DNA of 57,148 nt from Paenibacillus sp. YN15 (GCF_003285005.1 NZ_QMFA01000025.1:1-57148), one strand, 5' to 3'. Shown: positions 26,924 through 36,540, counted from the first letter of the stretch. Made by a program: numbers and translations. Notes: generated from the letters alone by a model not told the origin.

Positions 26924-28600
26924 ATGAACAAAAGAATGTGGACCATGGGGCTATTATCCCTGGCTTTGGCCGGGGGCGCCGTCATTGCCGGATGCTCGGA
27001 CAAGAAGGAGGATGCGGCGGCCGCATCCGGCTCGGCAAGCCCGAATACGCCGGAGGTGCGCAGGGATATCTCGGTTATGCTCTATGACCGGGGCCGGGTG
27101 CCTGCCGACCAAGGAACGATTGAGAGTAACCGGTGGACGAAGTGGATTAATGAGCAGGGGCCGGCTAATGTGAAGTTTGTGGCCATCCCCCGCTATGAAT
27201 CCGCCGATAAGCTGAATGTGCTGTATGCGTCGGGCAGCGCTCCGGATTTGATTATGGAGTTCAGCCAGAAAATCCGCGACCCGCTGTACCAGCAGAAGCA
27301 ACTGCTTCCTCTGGATGATCTGATCGCCCAGCACAGTGTGGAGTACAAAAAGTTTATGGAGGACAATCCCATCCTGAAAAAGGCGGGCACCATGGCCGAC
27401 GGTAAAATGTATTACTTCGGCAAGCTGAATTATGTGACGCCCAACCGCGGCTTCCTGATCCGCACCGATTGGCTGAAGAAGCTGGGACTGGAGATGCCCA
27501 AAACCACAGAGGATTTGTACAAGGTCGTGAAGGCGTTTGCGGAGCAGGACCCTGACGGCAACGGAAAAAAGGATACCTACGGAATCTCTCTGGCGGGGGA
27601 TACCGGCTTCGCCCTGCGGCAGACCTTCGGCGTCACCACCAGATGGGAAGTAAAAAATAATGAGGCTGTCATCTTCTGGGACCGCTTCGTCCACTTCAAT
27701 ACCTTCGCCCAAAAGGTGTACCAGGACGGCAGCATTGACCGGGATTTCCCCACGGACGGCAACGGGGCCAGGACCAAGCAGGATTTCATCAGCGGCAAGC
27801 TGGGGATTTACGGGTTCCTGCTGAATCCGGTGCAGGTCCAACTGCAGCTGATTGATCCTCTGAAGAAAAATCTGCCTGCTGCGGAGGTGGCTTTCCTGGC
27901 CTATCCGGAAAGTCCTGCAGGCGCCTTCCTGCCGACCCTGACCAATCCGGTTCAGATGCCCGGGGCCGTGAGCGCCACGGCCAAACACCCGGAGGCGGTC
28001 ATGAAGTATGTGGACTTCCTGATCAAGGACAGCACTTACCAGACGCTGAAATACGGGGAGGAAGGAACCCACTACAAGATGGTGAACGGCTGTCCGGAGG
28101 TGACGGATGCGACCAAGCTGCAGAAGGAGGTTACTTATCTGGCGGACGACATGCTGATGATTGGCGGCACCTCCGAGTTCAGCAAGTGCAATATGCCGCT
28201 GGTGCAATACCAAAGCGATTCCCGCAAGCAGGAATACCAGGACATCTTCGACTCGTATATGAGCACCTACATGAGCTTTGACCGCAAATACCCGGAGATC
28301 ACCCTCTCCGAGCTGATGCCTACCCTGCCGCTGGAGCTGTCCACCATTGAGAGCAATGCCGGCAAGGCCATCGATGATATTTGGCTGAAGGCGGTGGTGG
28401 ATGGAGGCAAATATACCATTGACCAGGCGCTGAAGGATGCCCAGAACGAATGGAGCAAGGCCGGAGGCAAGCAGGTGGAGGATTGGTACAGGAGCTGGTA
28501 CCAAACAGATAAGGACAAGGCTATCCTGTTCAAGGATGTGCAGGAGATTGCCAAAACCACTTATGCGGATTACAAGAAAATTCGCGCGGAGCTGAAGTAA
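26924..28600 (+). CDS. Extracellular solute-binding lipoprotein (module D)
   Basis: This 558-residue lipoprotein has lipobox IAGC (Cys24), an Ala/Ser tether, then a binding domain with 'GFLIRTDWLKKLGLEMPKTTEDLYKVVKAFAEQDPDGNGKKDTYG', the same mid-domain signature as the module C lipoprotein. ATG 26924 is preceded by GAGAGGGG. Its position between the permeases and a GH105 enzyme suggests that the ligand is an unsaturated oligogalacturonide or rhamnogalacturonide. It is divergent from the module A/B lipoproteins. Confidence 0.9.
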   Translation: MNKRMWTMGLLSLALAGGAVIAGCSDKKEDAAAASGSASPNTPEVRRDISVMLYDRGRVPADQGTIESNRWTKWINEQGPANVKFVAIPRYESADKLNVLYASGSAPDLIMEFSQKIRDPLYQQKQLLPLDDLIAQHSVEYKKFMEDNPILKKAGTMADGKMYYFGKLNYVTPNRGFLIRTDWLKKLGLEMPKTTEDLYKVVKAFAEQDPDGNGKKDTYGISLAGDTGFALRQTFGVTTRWEVKNNEAVIFWDRFVHFNTFAQKVYQDGSIDRDFPTDGNGARTKQDFISGKLGIYGFLLNPVQVQLQLIDPLKKNLPAAEVAFLAYPESPAGAFLPTLTNPVQMPGAVSATAKHPEAVMKYVDFLIKDSTYQTLKYGEEGTHYKMVNGCPEVTDATKLQKEVTYLADDMLMIGGTSEFSKCNMPLVQYQSDSRKQEYQDIFDSYMSTYMSFDRKYPEITLSELMPTLPLELSTIESNAGKAIDDIWLKAVVDGGKYTIDQALKDAQNEWSKAGGKQVEDWYRSWYQTDKDKAILFKDVQEIAKTTYADYKKIRAELK

Positions 28601-28716
28601 GGTTCGTCCGGCGTGATTGGGCGGGGAAACGGGAGGAACGGAAAACAATCCGCGCCTCCTTTCTTCCGTGCCTGCCGGATGAAGAGACAGATGGACATGA
28701 GAGGAGGAGCGGAAGG

Positions 28717-30915
28717 ATGGGTTTCCTTTTTTCTTCACACAGAAGTGCAGAGGCAAGGCTTGGCGAAGGAGATATCGGCAGCATTCTCCAACTGATCGGC
28801 AGCCGGTATATTGGAGAGAACCCGCCGCTGCCTTATGTGTACCGGACATGCAGCTTGACAGGCATCTGCCAATTGCCGGACGGCAGATACGATCTGCGCT
28901 TGACGGAGCGCCTGCCGGAGGCGTCCGGCGGCCAATATGCTTATGCAGCCGGAAAGGTTTGGAGCGACGGGGAGCGGAAGCTGGAGCTTTCCGTGAGCTG
29001 CTGCGGACCTACACTGCTGTGGGTCAACGGGAAGCCGCTTTATCAATCGGGGATAGCGGAGGAGGTGAGTCCTTCGGTTGTCCGGTATGTGCAGATGGAG
29101 CTCCACAACGGTTGGAACATGCTGTTCCTCCGTTTCCGCAAGACTCCCTCCGGCTTCGGCTGCCTTCTGGGGTCCGCCCGCAGCAAATGGGCCCCGCTGG
29201 ATGTGCTGTCCCCATTCGGGGAGCGGGAGGGCCAGGCGGGATGGGTGTATTCGCAAGCCACAGATATCCGTTTCGGCCATGAGGGAGCTTTCCCGGATAT
29301 GGAGGGGCTGGAGGCGGCGAACCCCCTGGTTTGGCATCCCCGGCAGCGGACTCCGTATGCCGACTCCGGCCGGTATATCCTAAGCTGGAGCCTGCTTCGC
29401 CAGCCGGAGGAGAAAATCCGCCCGGTCCGGATCAGCGGAAGCGCAGCGGGAGAGTGGATGCTGTATGTGAACGGCAGTCTCGCAGGCAAGGGGAACGGAC
29501 CTGAGCTTCAGGTCCATATCCGTCTGCCTTATGGGAACCATTCGGTAGTTGTAATCGGCGAAGGGGCAGCGGACGCAATCGGCTTGCAGGCTGTTGGGGC
29601 GGTTGATGAGACTCCCCTGTCCTGGCGATGCCCCCATCCGGTTCAGGGCTATGGCGGAGTCTGGCTGACAGCAGGCGGCTTCGACAAACCGCCTGTGGAT
29701 GCGGCCGCGGGGGGACCTTCTATCCGGAGACTCTATTCCGATGGTACCGTGAGGCGCTGCTGGCGCGCCGGAGCTGCGGACGCCGCGATTCGTCCTTATG
29801 CGGAAAGCCGGCTGTTCGGCAAATGGAATTATCCCGTAGGCGTTACGCTGTACGGGCTTCTGCAGGCCGGACGGTTAACGGGAAGAGCGGATTTTGTGTC
29901 GTATGTCCGAAAGCATCTGCAGGAATGCGCCGCCGCTTATGAATACGGGCTGTGGTGTGCGGAGCAGTTCGGCTATCCGTCCGTTAATCAGCAGCTGGTG
30001 GAGCTGAATATGCTGGACGACTGCGGCTCCTGCGGCTCTGTCTTGCTGGAGGCGGTAGAAGACGCCCCGGAGAGGGAGTGGCTTCTTGTGGCGGATGCTA
30101 TTGCAGCGTATATGATGAACTGTCAGGAACGCAAGGAGAACGGCGTCTTCTACCGGCGGCAAACGGGCTATTTTATGGAGAACACGCTATGGGCGGACGA
30201 CCTGTATATGAGCGTGCCCTTCCTGATCCGCTACGCCAGGCTGCGGGAGCGCTCCGATTGCATGGATGAGGCGGCCAGACAATTTCTGCTGTTCCGCAGC
30301 TATCTGTTCATGCCCCGGGTCAAGCTGATGAGCCATGTCTATGACTTTAGGTTCAACGCCCCTACTCAAATTGCGTGGGGGCGGGGAAACGGCTGGGTGC
30401 TGTTTTCCCTGGCGGAGCTCTTGACGGTGCTGCCTGCCGCCCATGCTTCCTATGATTCCCTTATGTCCTTCTTCCTGGAGCTGAGTGAAGGGGTATTGGC
30501 GGTGCAAGGGGAAAGCGGCAGCTGGCATCAGGTGCTCACCGATGCCTCCTCCTATGAAGAGACCTCCTGCACGGCCATGTTCGTGTATGCCTTTGCCCGG
30601 GGACTCCGTCTTGGGTGGTTCCCCAGGCCTGAGCCCTTCTTAGATGCGGCGGCAAGGGGATGGCGCGCCCTGGCTCGGGACGCCGTGGACGATATGGGCA
30701 ATGTATACGGGGTCTCTGTCGGATCGCGATACTCCTTCAGTCCCGATTATTACAAGGAGGAGCTGCCCTGGGGGCTGAACGATACCCACGGCATCGGCAT
30801 TGTGCTGCTGGCCGGTGTGGAAACGCAGCGGCTGCACCAGGCAAGAGCGGAGCGGGGAGCCCGGACTGCAAGCCAAGAGGGAGATGCGCAGAGAGGAGCG
30901 GAGGAGGATGGCTGA
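28717..30915 (+). CDS. Unsaturated glucuronyl/rhamnogalacturonyl hydrolase, GH105, with N-terminal beta-rich extension
   Basis: This 732-residue protein has no signal peptide and is probably cytoplasmic. The C-terminal part (about 365-700) is a GH105 (alpha/alpha)6 barrel: 'FMENTLWADDLYMSVPFLIRYA' carries the catalytic Asp494, and 'WGRGNGWVLFSLAELL' and 'SSYEETSCTAMFVYAFARG' are family motifs. GH105 enzymes hydrate the 4,5-unsaturated uronic acid at the non-reducing end left by lyases. The first 360 residues look like two jelly-roll or accessory beta domains ('LLWVNGKPLYQSG', 'WMLYVNGSLAGKGNGP'), which is unusual because GH105 proteins are normally about 370 residues. AGGAGG precedes the start. 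It overlaps the next gene by 8 nt. Confidence 0.85.
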   Translation: MGFLFSSHRSAEARLGEGDIGSILQLIGSRYIGENPPLPYVYRTCSLTGICQLPDGRYDLRLTERLPEASGGQYAYAAGKVWSDGERKLELSVSCCGPTLLWVNGKPLYQSGIAEEVSPSVVRYVQMELHNGWNMLFLRFRKTPSGFGCLLGSARSKWAPLDVLSPFGEREGQAGWVYSQATDIRFGHEGAFPDMEGLEAANPLVWHPRQRTPYADSGRYILSWSLLRQPEEKIRPVRISGSAAGEWMLYVNGSLAGKGNGPELQVHIRLPYGNHSVVVIGEGAADAIGLQAVGAVDETPLSWRCPHPVQGYGGVWLTAGGFDKPPVDAAAGGPSIRRLYSDGTVRRCWRAGAADAAIRPYAESRLFGKWNYPVGVTLYGLLQAGRLTGRADFVSYVRKHLQECAAAYEYGLWCAEQFGYPSVNQQLVELNMLDDCGSCGSVLLEAVEDAPEREWLLVADAIAAYMMNCQERKENGVFYRRQTGYFMENTLWADDLYMSVPFLIRYARLRERSDCMDEAARQFLLFRSYLFMPRVKLMSHVYDFRFNAPTQIAWGRGNGWVLFSLAELLTVLPAAHASYDSLMSFFLELSEGVLAVQGESGSWHQVLTDASSYEETSCTAMFVYAFARGLRLGWFPRPEPFLDAAARGWRALARDAVDDMGNVYGVSVGSRYSFSPDYYKEELPWGLNDTHGIGIVLLAGVETQRLHQARAERGARTASQEGDAQRGAEEDG

Positions 30916-33460
30916 AGTGAAGATAGCTGCCGGACTGCCGATCCGGGAATGGCTGTATGCCGGTCCCTTCGAGAAGGATGTGTCGGAGCTGTATCAGACC
31001 AATTATGATGTTCCGGCGGAGCCCTACTTGCCCTTGGCGGCAGAGGCGCTGGATGCTGTCCGGGATTGCCTTCCGGAGGAGGGAGACAGCCTGAAGCTTA
31101 TGGGCCAAACCGGCAGGTGGACCCGGAAGCGCCTTGATCCCTCGGAAAGCAAGCTTACTTGGGCTAGATACGGAACATTTGCCCGCTTTCTCGTCACAGC
31201 GGCCTTCACCCGGATTGCTGTCCGCAAAAGCGGGGCGCATGTGTTTTCATGCTGGTTGTCCGGCGGCGGGGTCGTGCTGATGAATGGCCGGGAGGTTTTC
31301 CGCCGGGAGGCTGCGGGACGAGTGGAGGGCTCCTTCCGGTTCCGGGCGGAGCTCCGGGAGGGAATCAATCACTGCATGGTTCTGCTGTTCAACGCCCATT
31401 TGCATTGCACCAATTCGTTCATGCTGATCCTGGAGGATGCGGAATGCGCTGTCCGGCTGCCGCTTGTAGCGGAGGGAGCGGTCCGGGAGAGGATTGAGGA
31501 GGATATCTCCAAGTTCTATCTGATGCATCATGTGCTGGAGAGCGGTGATTATGTGACGGTGGCACTGGATGAGCAGCTGTTACAGGCGGAAACGTGGCTG
31601 TTGTCCATCACCCCCAGCAGCAAGGGAGTTCTGCTCAAGGATAAGCCCGTGTGGTCGAAGCTGTTCAGCCATGTTGCCGGACCTGCGCAGCTGAAGCTGT
31701 GTCTGTGCAGCGAATTGGACGGCGGCCCCGGCGAGTATTCCCTCCGCGTTGACTATATTCACGCAGACGGACGGCTGGTGGAGGGCGTCCGATACACCTT
31801 TTATTATGCGGCTTTTGTCCGGATGTCCGCCGCAGGAGGCTATGAGGAGCGCAGAAATGAGCTGCTTCAGGCCTATGCGGCCTCCCGGACCATGGATCGG
31901 GACGGGAGGAACGGGGCTTACCACGCCCTTGTCCGGTTGCTGGCGGATTCTTCGGCAGGGGTTGACGAAGATGCGGTGAGGGATGCCATTCAGTATATCA
32001 ATGCCAGATATGACTGCGCCGATTTCGCCTTGCATGGCCTGCTTCGGCTGTACTGGCGCTTCCGCAATACCGGGAGGCTTCCGGTCCAACTGGCGGAGGA
32101 GATCAAGGAGTGCATTCTGGGCTTTAAATACTGGGAGGATGAACCGGGAAGGTCCATGATGTTCACCCGCTCGGAGAATCACGAAATTCTGTTCTTCAGC
32201 GCCGAGTATCTGGCAGGTCTGTTGTTTCCTTGCGAAATCTTCACTAACAGCAATCTGAACGGTCTGTTCCATATCCAGAAGGGCAAGGCAATGGCGGAGC
32301 GGTGGATTAAGGAAAAGGGCATGTACGGCTTTATGGAATGGCATTCCAATACGTACTACGAGGAGGATCTGCTGGCCCTTCTCAACATCGTTGACATGGG
32401 CGAGGCAAACAGCTTCCTGCGGATTCATGCCCAAAGCCTCGTAGACTTGATTGCCTATCTCATTGCAACACACAGCTACAAGGGGGTCATGGGAACCACT
32501 CATGGCCGCTGCTATGAGGAAAGTGTCCTTCATCCGGAGTTGGAGGCCATGAGCCACATCAACCGCCTGTTGGTGGGAGCTCCCCGGCTCATCCGGGAGA
32601 ATCGGCTGTCCATGGGCGCTGTCCTGCTGATGGACAGCAGCTATCGGCCCGATCCTGTTCTGGAGCAGATCGCCCTCTCCACGGACGAATGGGAGACGAG
32701 GACCCGAATGGGACTGTTTCCCCATGAGGGTATGGGCGGCGTGAACTGCTCCACCTTCCGGACGAAGGACTATATGGTGTCCGGTCTGGTGGAATCCCAT
32801 CAGGGCCGGTTCGGCCATCAGGTACAAGCGGGCCAGGTGCTGCTGGACGGCAATCTTCCGGTATTCGTCACCTGCTTCGACAACAAATCGGAAACCACCC
32901 GTCCTTCCTATTGGGGCGGCCAATACCGGATGCCGAAAACGGTGGCGGTCCGCAATGTGCTGGCTTATATTTACCGGGTGGATGAAGCGGCAGGCTGCAC
33001 CCACTGCTATTTTCCGGCGGACGGGATGGATGAGGTCTCAGCCGCAGGCAAGTGGCTGTTTGGACGCAAGCATGAGGCCTATATTGCCGTGTACTCCCTG
33101 AAGCCTTGGAGCAGGACCATGACCGGGAGGTACAAGAACAAGGAGCTGCTATGTCTGAGCAAATCGAATATCTGGCTTCTTGAAGCCGGAAGCCGAAGGG
33201 AATACGGGAGCTTCCAAGCCTTTGTCCAGGCGGTTTCACAGGCCTGTCTGGAGGAATTGGCAGAGAATATTCTCTATGTATCGCCGTCCGTGGGGCGGAT
33301 GGAGCTGGGATGGGACAGGGTTTGCACCGTGGACGGAAATCCTGCGCTTGACGGGGATTTCCCATTGATTCACAACCACAGCGCCTACGGGGAATATGGC
33401 AGCGGGCGTATTATCCTTCAACTGGAGAACCGGAGGAAGATTCTGAATTTTATTTTTTGA
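30908..33460 (+). CDS. Unknown 850-residue protein, probable saccharide-active enzyme
   Basis: I do not recognise a family with confidence. The start is ATG 30908, after GAGGAGG, overlapping the GH105 gene by 8 nt (tight coupling). There is no signal peptide. The first 330 residues look beta-rich ('FSCWLSGGGVVLMNGREVF' resembles a jelly-roll accessory domain). The middle is helical, with repeated aromatic/acidic motifs 'SENHEILFFSAEYLAG' and 'MEWHSNTYYEEDLLALLNI'. A C-terminal beta region has 'RPSYWGGQYRMPKTVAVRNV'. This helical-toroid plus beta-sandwich plan resembles heparinase- or alginate-lyase-type folds. Conserved Asn-His, Glu, His and Tyr clusters suggest an active site. Its coupling to GH105 suggests a consecutive step. 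Enzyme type is inference. Confidence 0.65.
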   Translation: MAEVKIAAGLPIREWLYAGPFEKDVSELYQTNYDVPAEPYLPLAAEALDAVRDCLPEEGDSLKLMGQTGRWTRKRLDPSESKLTWARYGTFARFLVTAAFTRIAVRKSGAHVFSCWLSGGGVVLMNGREVFRREAAGRVEGSFRFRAELREGINHCMVLLFNAHLHCTNSFMLILEDAECAVRLPLVAEGAVRERIEEDISKFYLMHHVLESGDYVTVALDEQLLQAETWLLSITPSSKGVLLKDKPVWSKLFSHVAGPAQLKLCLCSELDGGPGEYSLRVDYIHADGRLVEGVRYTFYYAAFVRMSAAGGYEERRNELLQAYAASRTMDRDGRNGAYHALVRLLADSSAGVDEDAVRDAIQYINARYDCADFALHGLLRLYWRFRNTGRLPVQLAEEIKECILGFKYWEDEPGRSMMFTRSENHEILFFSAEYLAGLLFPCEIFTNSNLNGLFHIQKGKAMAERWIKEKGMYGFMEWHSNTYYEEDLLALLNIVDMGEANSFLRIHAQSLVDLIAYLIATHSYKGVMGTTHGRCYEESVLHPELEAMSHINRLLVGAPRLIRENRLSMGAVLLMDSSYRPDPVLEQIALSTDEWETRTRMGLFPHEGMGGVNCSTFRTKDYMVSGLVESHQGRFGHQVQAGQVLLDGNLPVFVTCFDNKSETTRPSYWGGQYRMPKTVAVRNVLAYIYRVDEAAGCTHCYFPADGMDEVSAAGKWLFGRKHEAYIAVYSLKPWSRTMTGRYKNKELLCLSKSNIWLLEAGSRREYGSFQAFVQAVSQACLEELAENILYVSPSVGRMELGWDRVCTVDGNPALDGDFPLIHNHSAYGEYGSGRIILQLENRRKILNFIF

Positions 33461-33502
33461 GCACTTCCATGCATGTGATTGCCGCCCGGGAGGAGGAAAG
33501 AT

Positions 33503-34039
33503 ATGAAGCGGAGGCACAGAAGATTTTGGGGACTGTTCTTGGTTCCCGTTGCTGCCGGGATGATCGGGTGGGCATATGCGGCGGCGGGAACCGGCGGCAT
33601 GGCTGCAGTGGCGGAGGTGAACGGCAGCCCGGTATCCGCCGGGGAATTCAGGGGCGCTCTGGAGCAGGAGCGGGCCGGCGTTATTGATTATTACCACCGT
33701 ACCTACGGCGCGGAATATGGGGCCGGCTTCTGGGAGGCAGGTTACGGCGGGGAGAAGCCGGAAGAGACGCTGAAGCGGCGGGCGCTCCGGGAAGTGGTGC
33801 AGGTCAGGACAGAATTGGAGCTGGCTTGGCGGCATGGGCTGATCCCGGATGCTTCGGGAGAATTCCTCCGGGAGGAGATGGAGAAGGAGAACAAGCGGCG
33901 GGAGGCGGCTATCCGGGCGAATCAGCCTGTGTACGGGCCTGTTCGCTTGGATGAAGCGGCCTTTCGGAATGATTATATGGCCAAGCTGGAGCGGCCAGGA
34001 GAAGCAATCCGGCTGGCAGCTGTCGGACTTCACAGTTGA
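33503..34039 (+). pseudogene. Truncated SurA/PpiC-like exported protein, N-terminal part only
   Basis: A strong GGGAGGAGG precedes ATG 33503. The 178-residue product has one signal/anchor helix and then a SurA-N-like chaperone segment ('VAEVNGSPVSAGEFRGALEQER', a long charged helix to about residue 165). In relatives this is followed by a longer C-terminal part. Here the frame changes character after 'DYMAKLE' and stops soon after, with sequence of another gene continuing in a different frame. It is best read as a deletion remnant. It may be expressed but probably is not functional. Confidence 0.6.
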
Positions 34040-34241
34040 ATACTGGGATGGAGCGGAATGGCAAACGGCTGCGGCTGTGGTGAATAATTGGAAGGACGGC
34101 TGCGCGGGCCAGTACAATGATTTGACATTCCCGGCTGTTGCCACTGACCGGATCAGGCTGTATATAACCAAAGGCAACAGCAAGACGGATAACCGGGCAA
34201 GGGTGTTCGAGCTGGAGATTTGGGCCAGCCCGGCGCCGTAG
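34012..34241 (+). pseudogene. Remnant of a discoidin (F5/8 type C) domain
   Basis: In the frame that stops at 34241, the translation from about 34012 reads 'LSDFTVEYWDGAEWQTAAAV', and later 'RIRLYITKGN' and 'VFELEIWA'. This is the second half of a discoidin/CBM32-type carbohydrate-binding domain. It has no start codon or ribosome site of its own and abuts, in another frame, the truncated SurA-like gene. It marks the 3' end of a lost gene, probably a large secreted enzyme. Confidence 0.6.
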
Positions 34242-34405
34242 GGCGCAGCCTTAACAAACCATTTTTTTATACAAGCAATTGGTGCTGGAGCCTGGGAAGA
34301 CAAGGGATGCTCGAATTCCGGTTCTGCTTCTTCCTCTATTGAAGATAAGTCTGAATTCCTGAACTATATGATGAATGAGGCTGCCCGAAAAATCAAATGG
34401 GAGAA

Positions 34406-34596
34406 ACGCTAATGAATCTAGGTATCGCTATTTGACTATAGGTGAGCCTGTTTGAAATCTAACGAATCGTAGGAACGCTATTTGTCCGAATGTGCGCCGA
34501 GCTGCGTTCAAACAGGCGAATAACGTGATATAGATTCGTTAGATTTTTTATCATGCCCCTTTTCGCGAAATAGCGTGGTATAGATTCGTTAGCCAG
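34406..34596. repeat. Nested palindromic intergenic repeat (four arms)
   Basis: Outer arms GCTAATGAATCTAGGTATCG (34408-34427) and its imperfect complement at 34571-34594 enclose inner arms AAATCTAACGAATC (34455-34468) and GATTCGTTAGATTT (34533-34546). Each arm also carries CGCTATTTG or its complement. The element has no coding potential and can fold into nested hairpins. It occupies most of the 650-nt gap between the remnant genes and module B; elements of this look are dispersed in Paenibacillus genomes. Confidence 0.65.
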
Positions 34597-34742
34597 ATTC
34601 GGCTTGCCCCCAGACGTATGCTTCCGAAGCGGGTTTTCCTGCAGAAAACCCTTTACCTCCCGGTTCTATTCACCTTGGCGTACTTTTGGGACAGCTCCTA
34701 TTTTGCAGGAATTTATTCCGCCTCCGCCGCTTCTCCCCGAAA

Positions 34743-34763
34743 TTGCCAACTCGATTTTGCAAT
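34743..34763 (+). promoter_or_regulatory. Candidate operator, TTGCCAA..TCGATTTTGC type
   Basis: TTGCCAACTCGATTTTGC here closely matches TTGCCAATCGATTTTGCC at 38570. It lies 130-150 nt before the module B lipoprotein start, while the other copy lies before the AraC gene. It may be the binding site of that regulator. Confidence 0.45.
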
Positions 34764-34890
34764 CTGCTAATTCTGCCGCCGATTTTCACCACCGGATTTC
34801 CGATTCTGCCCATATTCCGCCGGCCGGCCATCCCGTAGTGTTGGAGGGGAGAGATGCTTCTCCCAATTCCATTTACGGAGGTCCGCAGAA

Positions 34891-36540
34891 ATGAAGAAAT
34901 GGATCGCTACCACACTAACTGTTCTGATGGCTGCCGGCCCCCTGGCCGCATGTGCAGCCGATGAGCAGGCCGGCAAGGATACTGCCGCCAGTCCCGCCGC
35001 AAGCTCCGGCGCAACAGCTGGCACAGGCGCCGAAGCCGCCGCCAATGTCTATCCTCTGAAAACGGATAAGACCTTGACCTACTGGGGGGAACTGACCGGC
35101 AATATCACGGGGGTCAAAGCTTCCCACAGCGAAGTGCCGTTCTTCCAGGAATGGCAGAAAAAAACCGGCGTGCCCCTGAAGTTCATCGCTCCGCCTGCCG
35201 GACAGACCAAGGAAGCCTTCAATATGCTCTTGGCTTCCGGCGACTTGCCCGACATGCTGGAGTACAACTTCCTGAGCTTCCCCGGCGGTCCGGAGAAAGC
35301 CATCAAGGACGGCTACATCGTCAAGCTGAATGATCTGATTGACAAACACGCTCCCAATCTGAAGAAATTCCTGAAGGAGAACCCGGAAATCGACAAGATG
35401 GTCAAAACCGACAACGGCAGCTACTATTGCTTCCCGTTTATCCGGGGGGACGAGTATCTGCGGGTGTTCCAAGGGCCCATTATCCGCCAGGACTGGCTGG
35501 ATGATCTGGGGCTGCCGGTGCCCACCACCATTGACGAATGGACCACGACTCTCACCGCCTTCAAGGAGAAAAAGGGCGCCGCCGCACCCCTCAGCTTCAA
35601 CAGCAAACCCCGCTTCTTCAATGATTCCGGCAGCGGCTCTTTTGTGGGCGCCTTCGGAATCCTGCGCGGCTATTACCTGGGCAATGACGGCAAGATCAAG
35701 TATGGCCCGGCTGAGCCCGGCTACAAGGATTATCTGGCGCTGATGCACCAGTGGTACAAGGATGGCCTGATCGACAAAAACGCCGCCACCGCCGACTCCA
35801 AGGCCCTGGACAGCAACATGGCGTCCGGAGCTGCGGGGGCAACCGTAGGCAATGCCGGAGGCGGCATCGGCAAGTGGCAGCCGCTGATTGAGGCCAAGGA
35901 CCCCAAGGCCAAGCTGGTTGCCGCGCCGTATCCGGTGCTGAAGAAGGGGGACTACCCCGAATTTGGCCAGAAGCAAAAGGCCTTCTCCTCGGAAGGCACG
36001 GTTGCCATTACCACGGCGGCCAAGGACCCGGTGCTGGCCACCAAGCTCCTGGACTACGGCTACAGCGAGGAAGGCCGACTGTTCTTTAATTTTGGCACGG
36101 AGGGCGTCAGCTACAACATGGAGAACGGCTACCCCAAATATACCGATCTTCTGATGAAGAATCCCGACAAGCTGGCTCCCGCCCAGGCCATCTCCATCTA
36201 TGCCCGCGGCAGCTACAACGGCCCGTTCATTCAGGACAAACGGTATGCCGAGCAATTCTTCGCCCTGCAAACCCAGCGGGATGCCGTGGAGGTGTGGCAG
36301 AAGACCAACGGAGACAAGCATAATCTTCCCGCATTGACGCCCACTCCCGAGGAAAGCACCGAATATGCCACTATCATGAACGACATTGACACTCTGGTGG
36401 ATGAAATGACGCTGAAGATCGTTCTGGGCTCCGCTCCTCTGGAGGAATACAGCAAGTATGTGGACAAAATGAAGTCCCTGAAGCTGGACCGCGCCATCGC
36501 CATCCAGCAGGCCGCTTACGACCGCTACAACAATCGCTAG
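34891..36540 (+). CDS. Extracellular solute-binding lipoprotein, CUT1 (module B)
   Basis: This 549-residue lipoprotein has lipobox LAAC (Cys21), an Ala/Gly/Thr tether, then a binding domain that follows the module A lipoprotein closely for its whole length (for example 'NGSYYCFPFIRGDEYLRVFQGPIIRQDWLDDLG' against the matching region from 3313). The close likeness points to duplication, with the same or a related ligand. GGAGGTCC precedes ATG 34891. It is the first gene of lipoprotein, permease, permease; an attenuator-like hairpin follows. Confidence 0.9.
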   Translation: MKKWIATTLTVLMAAGPLAACAADEQAGKDTAASPAASSGATAGTGAEAAANVYPLKTDKTLTYWGELTGNITGVKASHSEVPFFQEWQKKTGVPLKFIAPPAGQTKEAFNMLLASGDLPDMLEYNFLSFPGGPEKAIKDGYIVKLNDLIDKHAPNLKKFLKENPEIDKMVKTDNGSYYCFPFIRGDEYLRVFQGPIIRQDWLDDLGLPVPTTIDEWTTTLTAFKEKKGAAAPLSFNSKPRFFNDSGSGSFVGAFGILRGYYLGNDGKIKYGPAEPGYKDYLALMHQWYKDGLIDKNAATADSKALDSNMASGAAGATVGNAGGGIGKWQPLIEAKDPKAKLVAAPYPVLKKGDYPEFGQKQKAFSSEGTVAITTAAKDPVLATKLLDYGYSEEGRLFFNFGTEGVSYNMENGYPKYTDLLMKNPDKLAPAQAISIYARGSYNGPFIQDKRYAEQFFALQTQRDAVEVWQKTNGDKHNLPALTPTPEESTEYATIMNDIDTLVDEMTLKIVLGSAPLEEYSKYVDKMKSLKLDRAIAIQQAAYDRYNNR

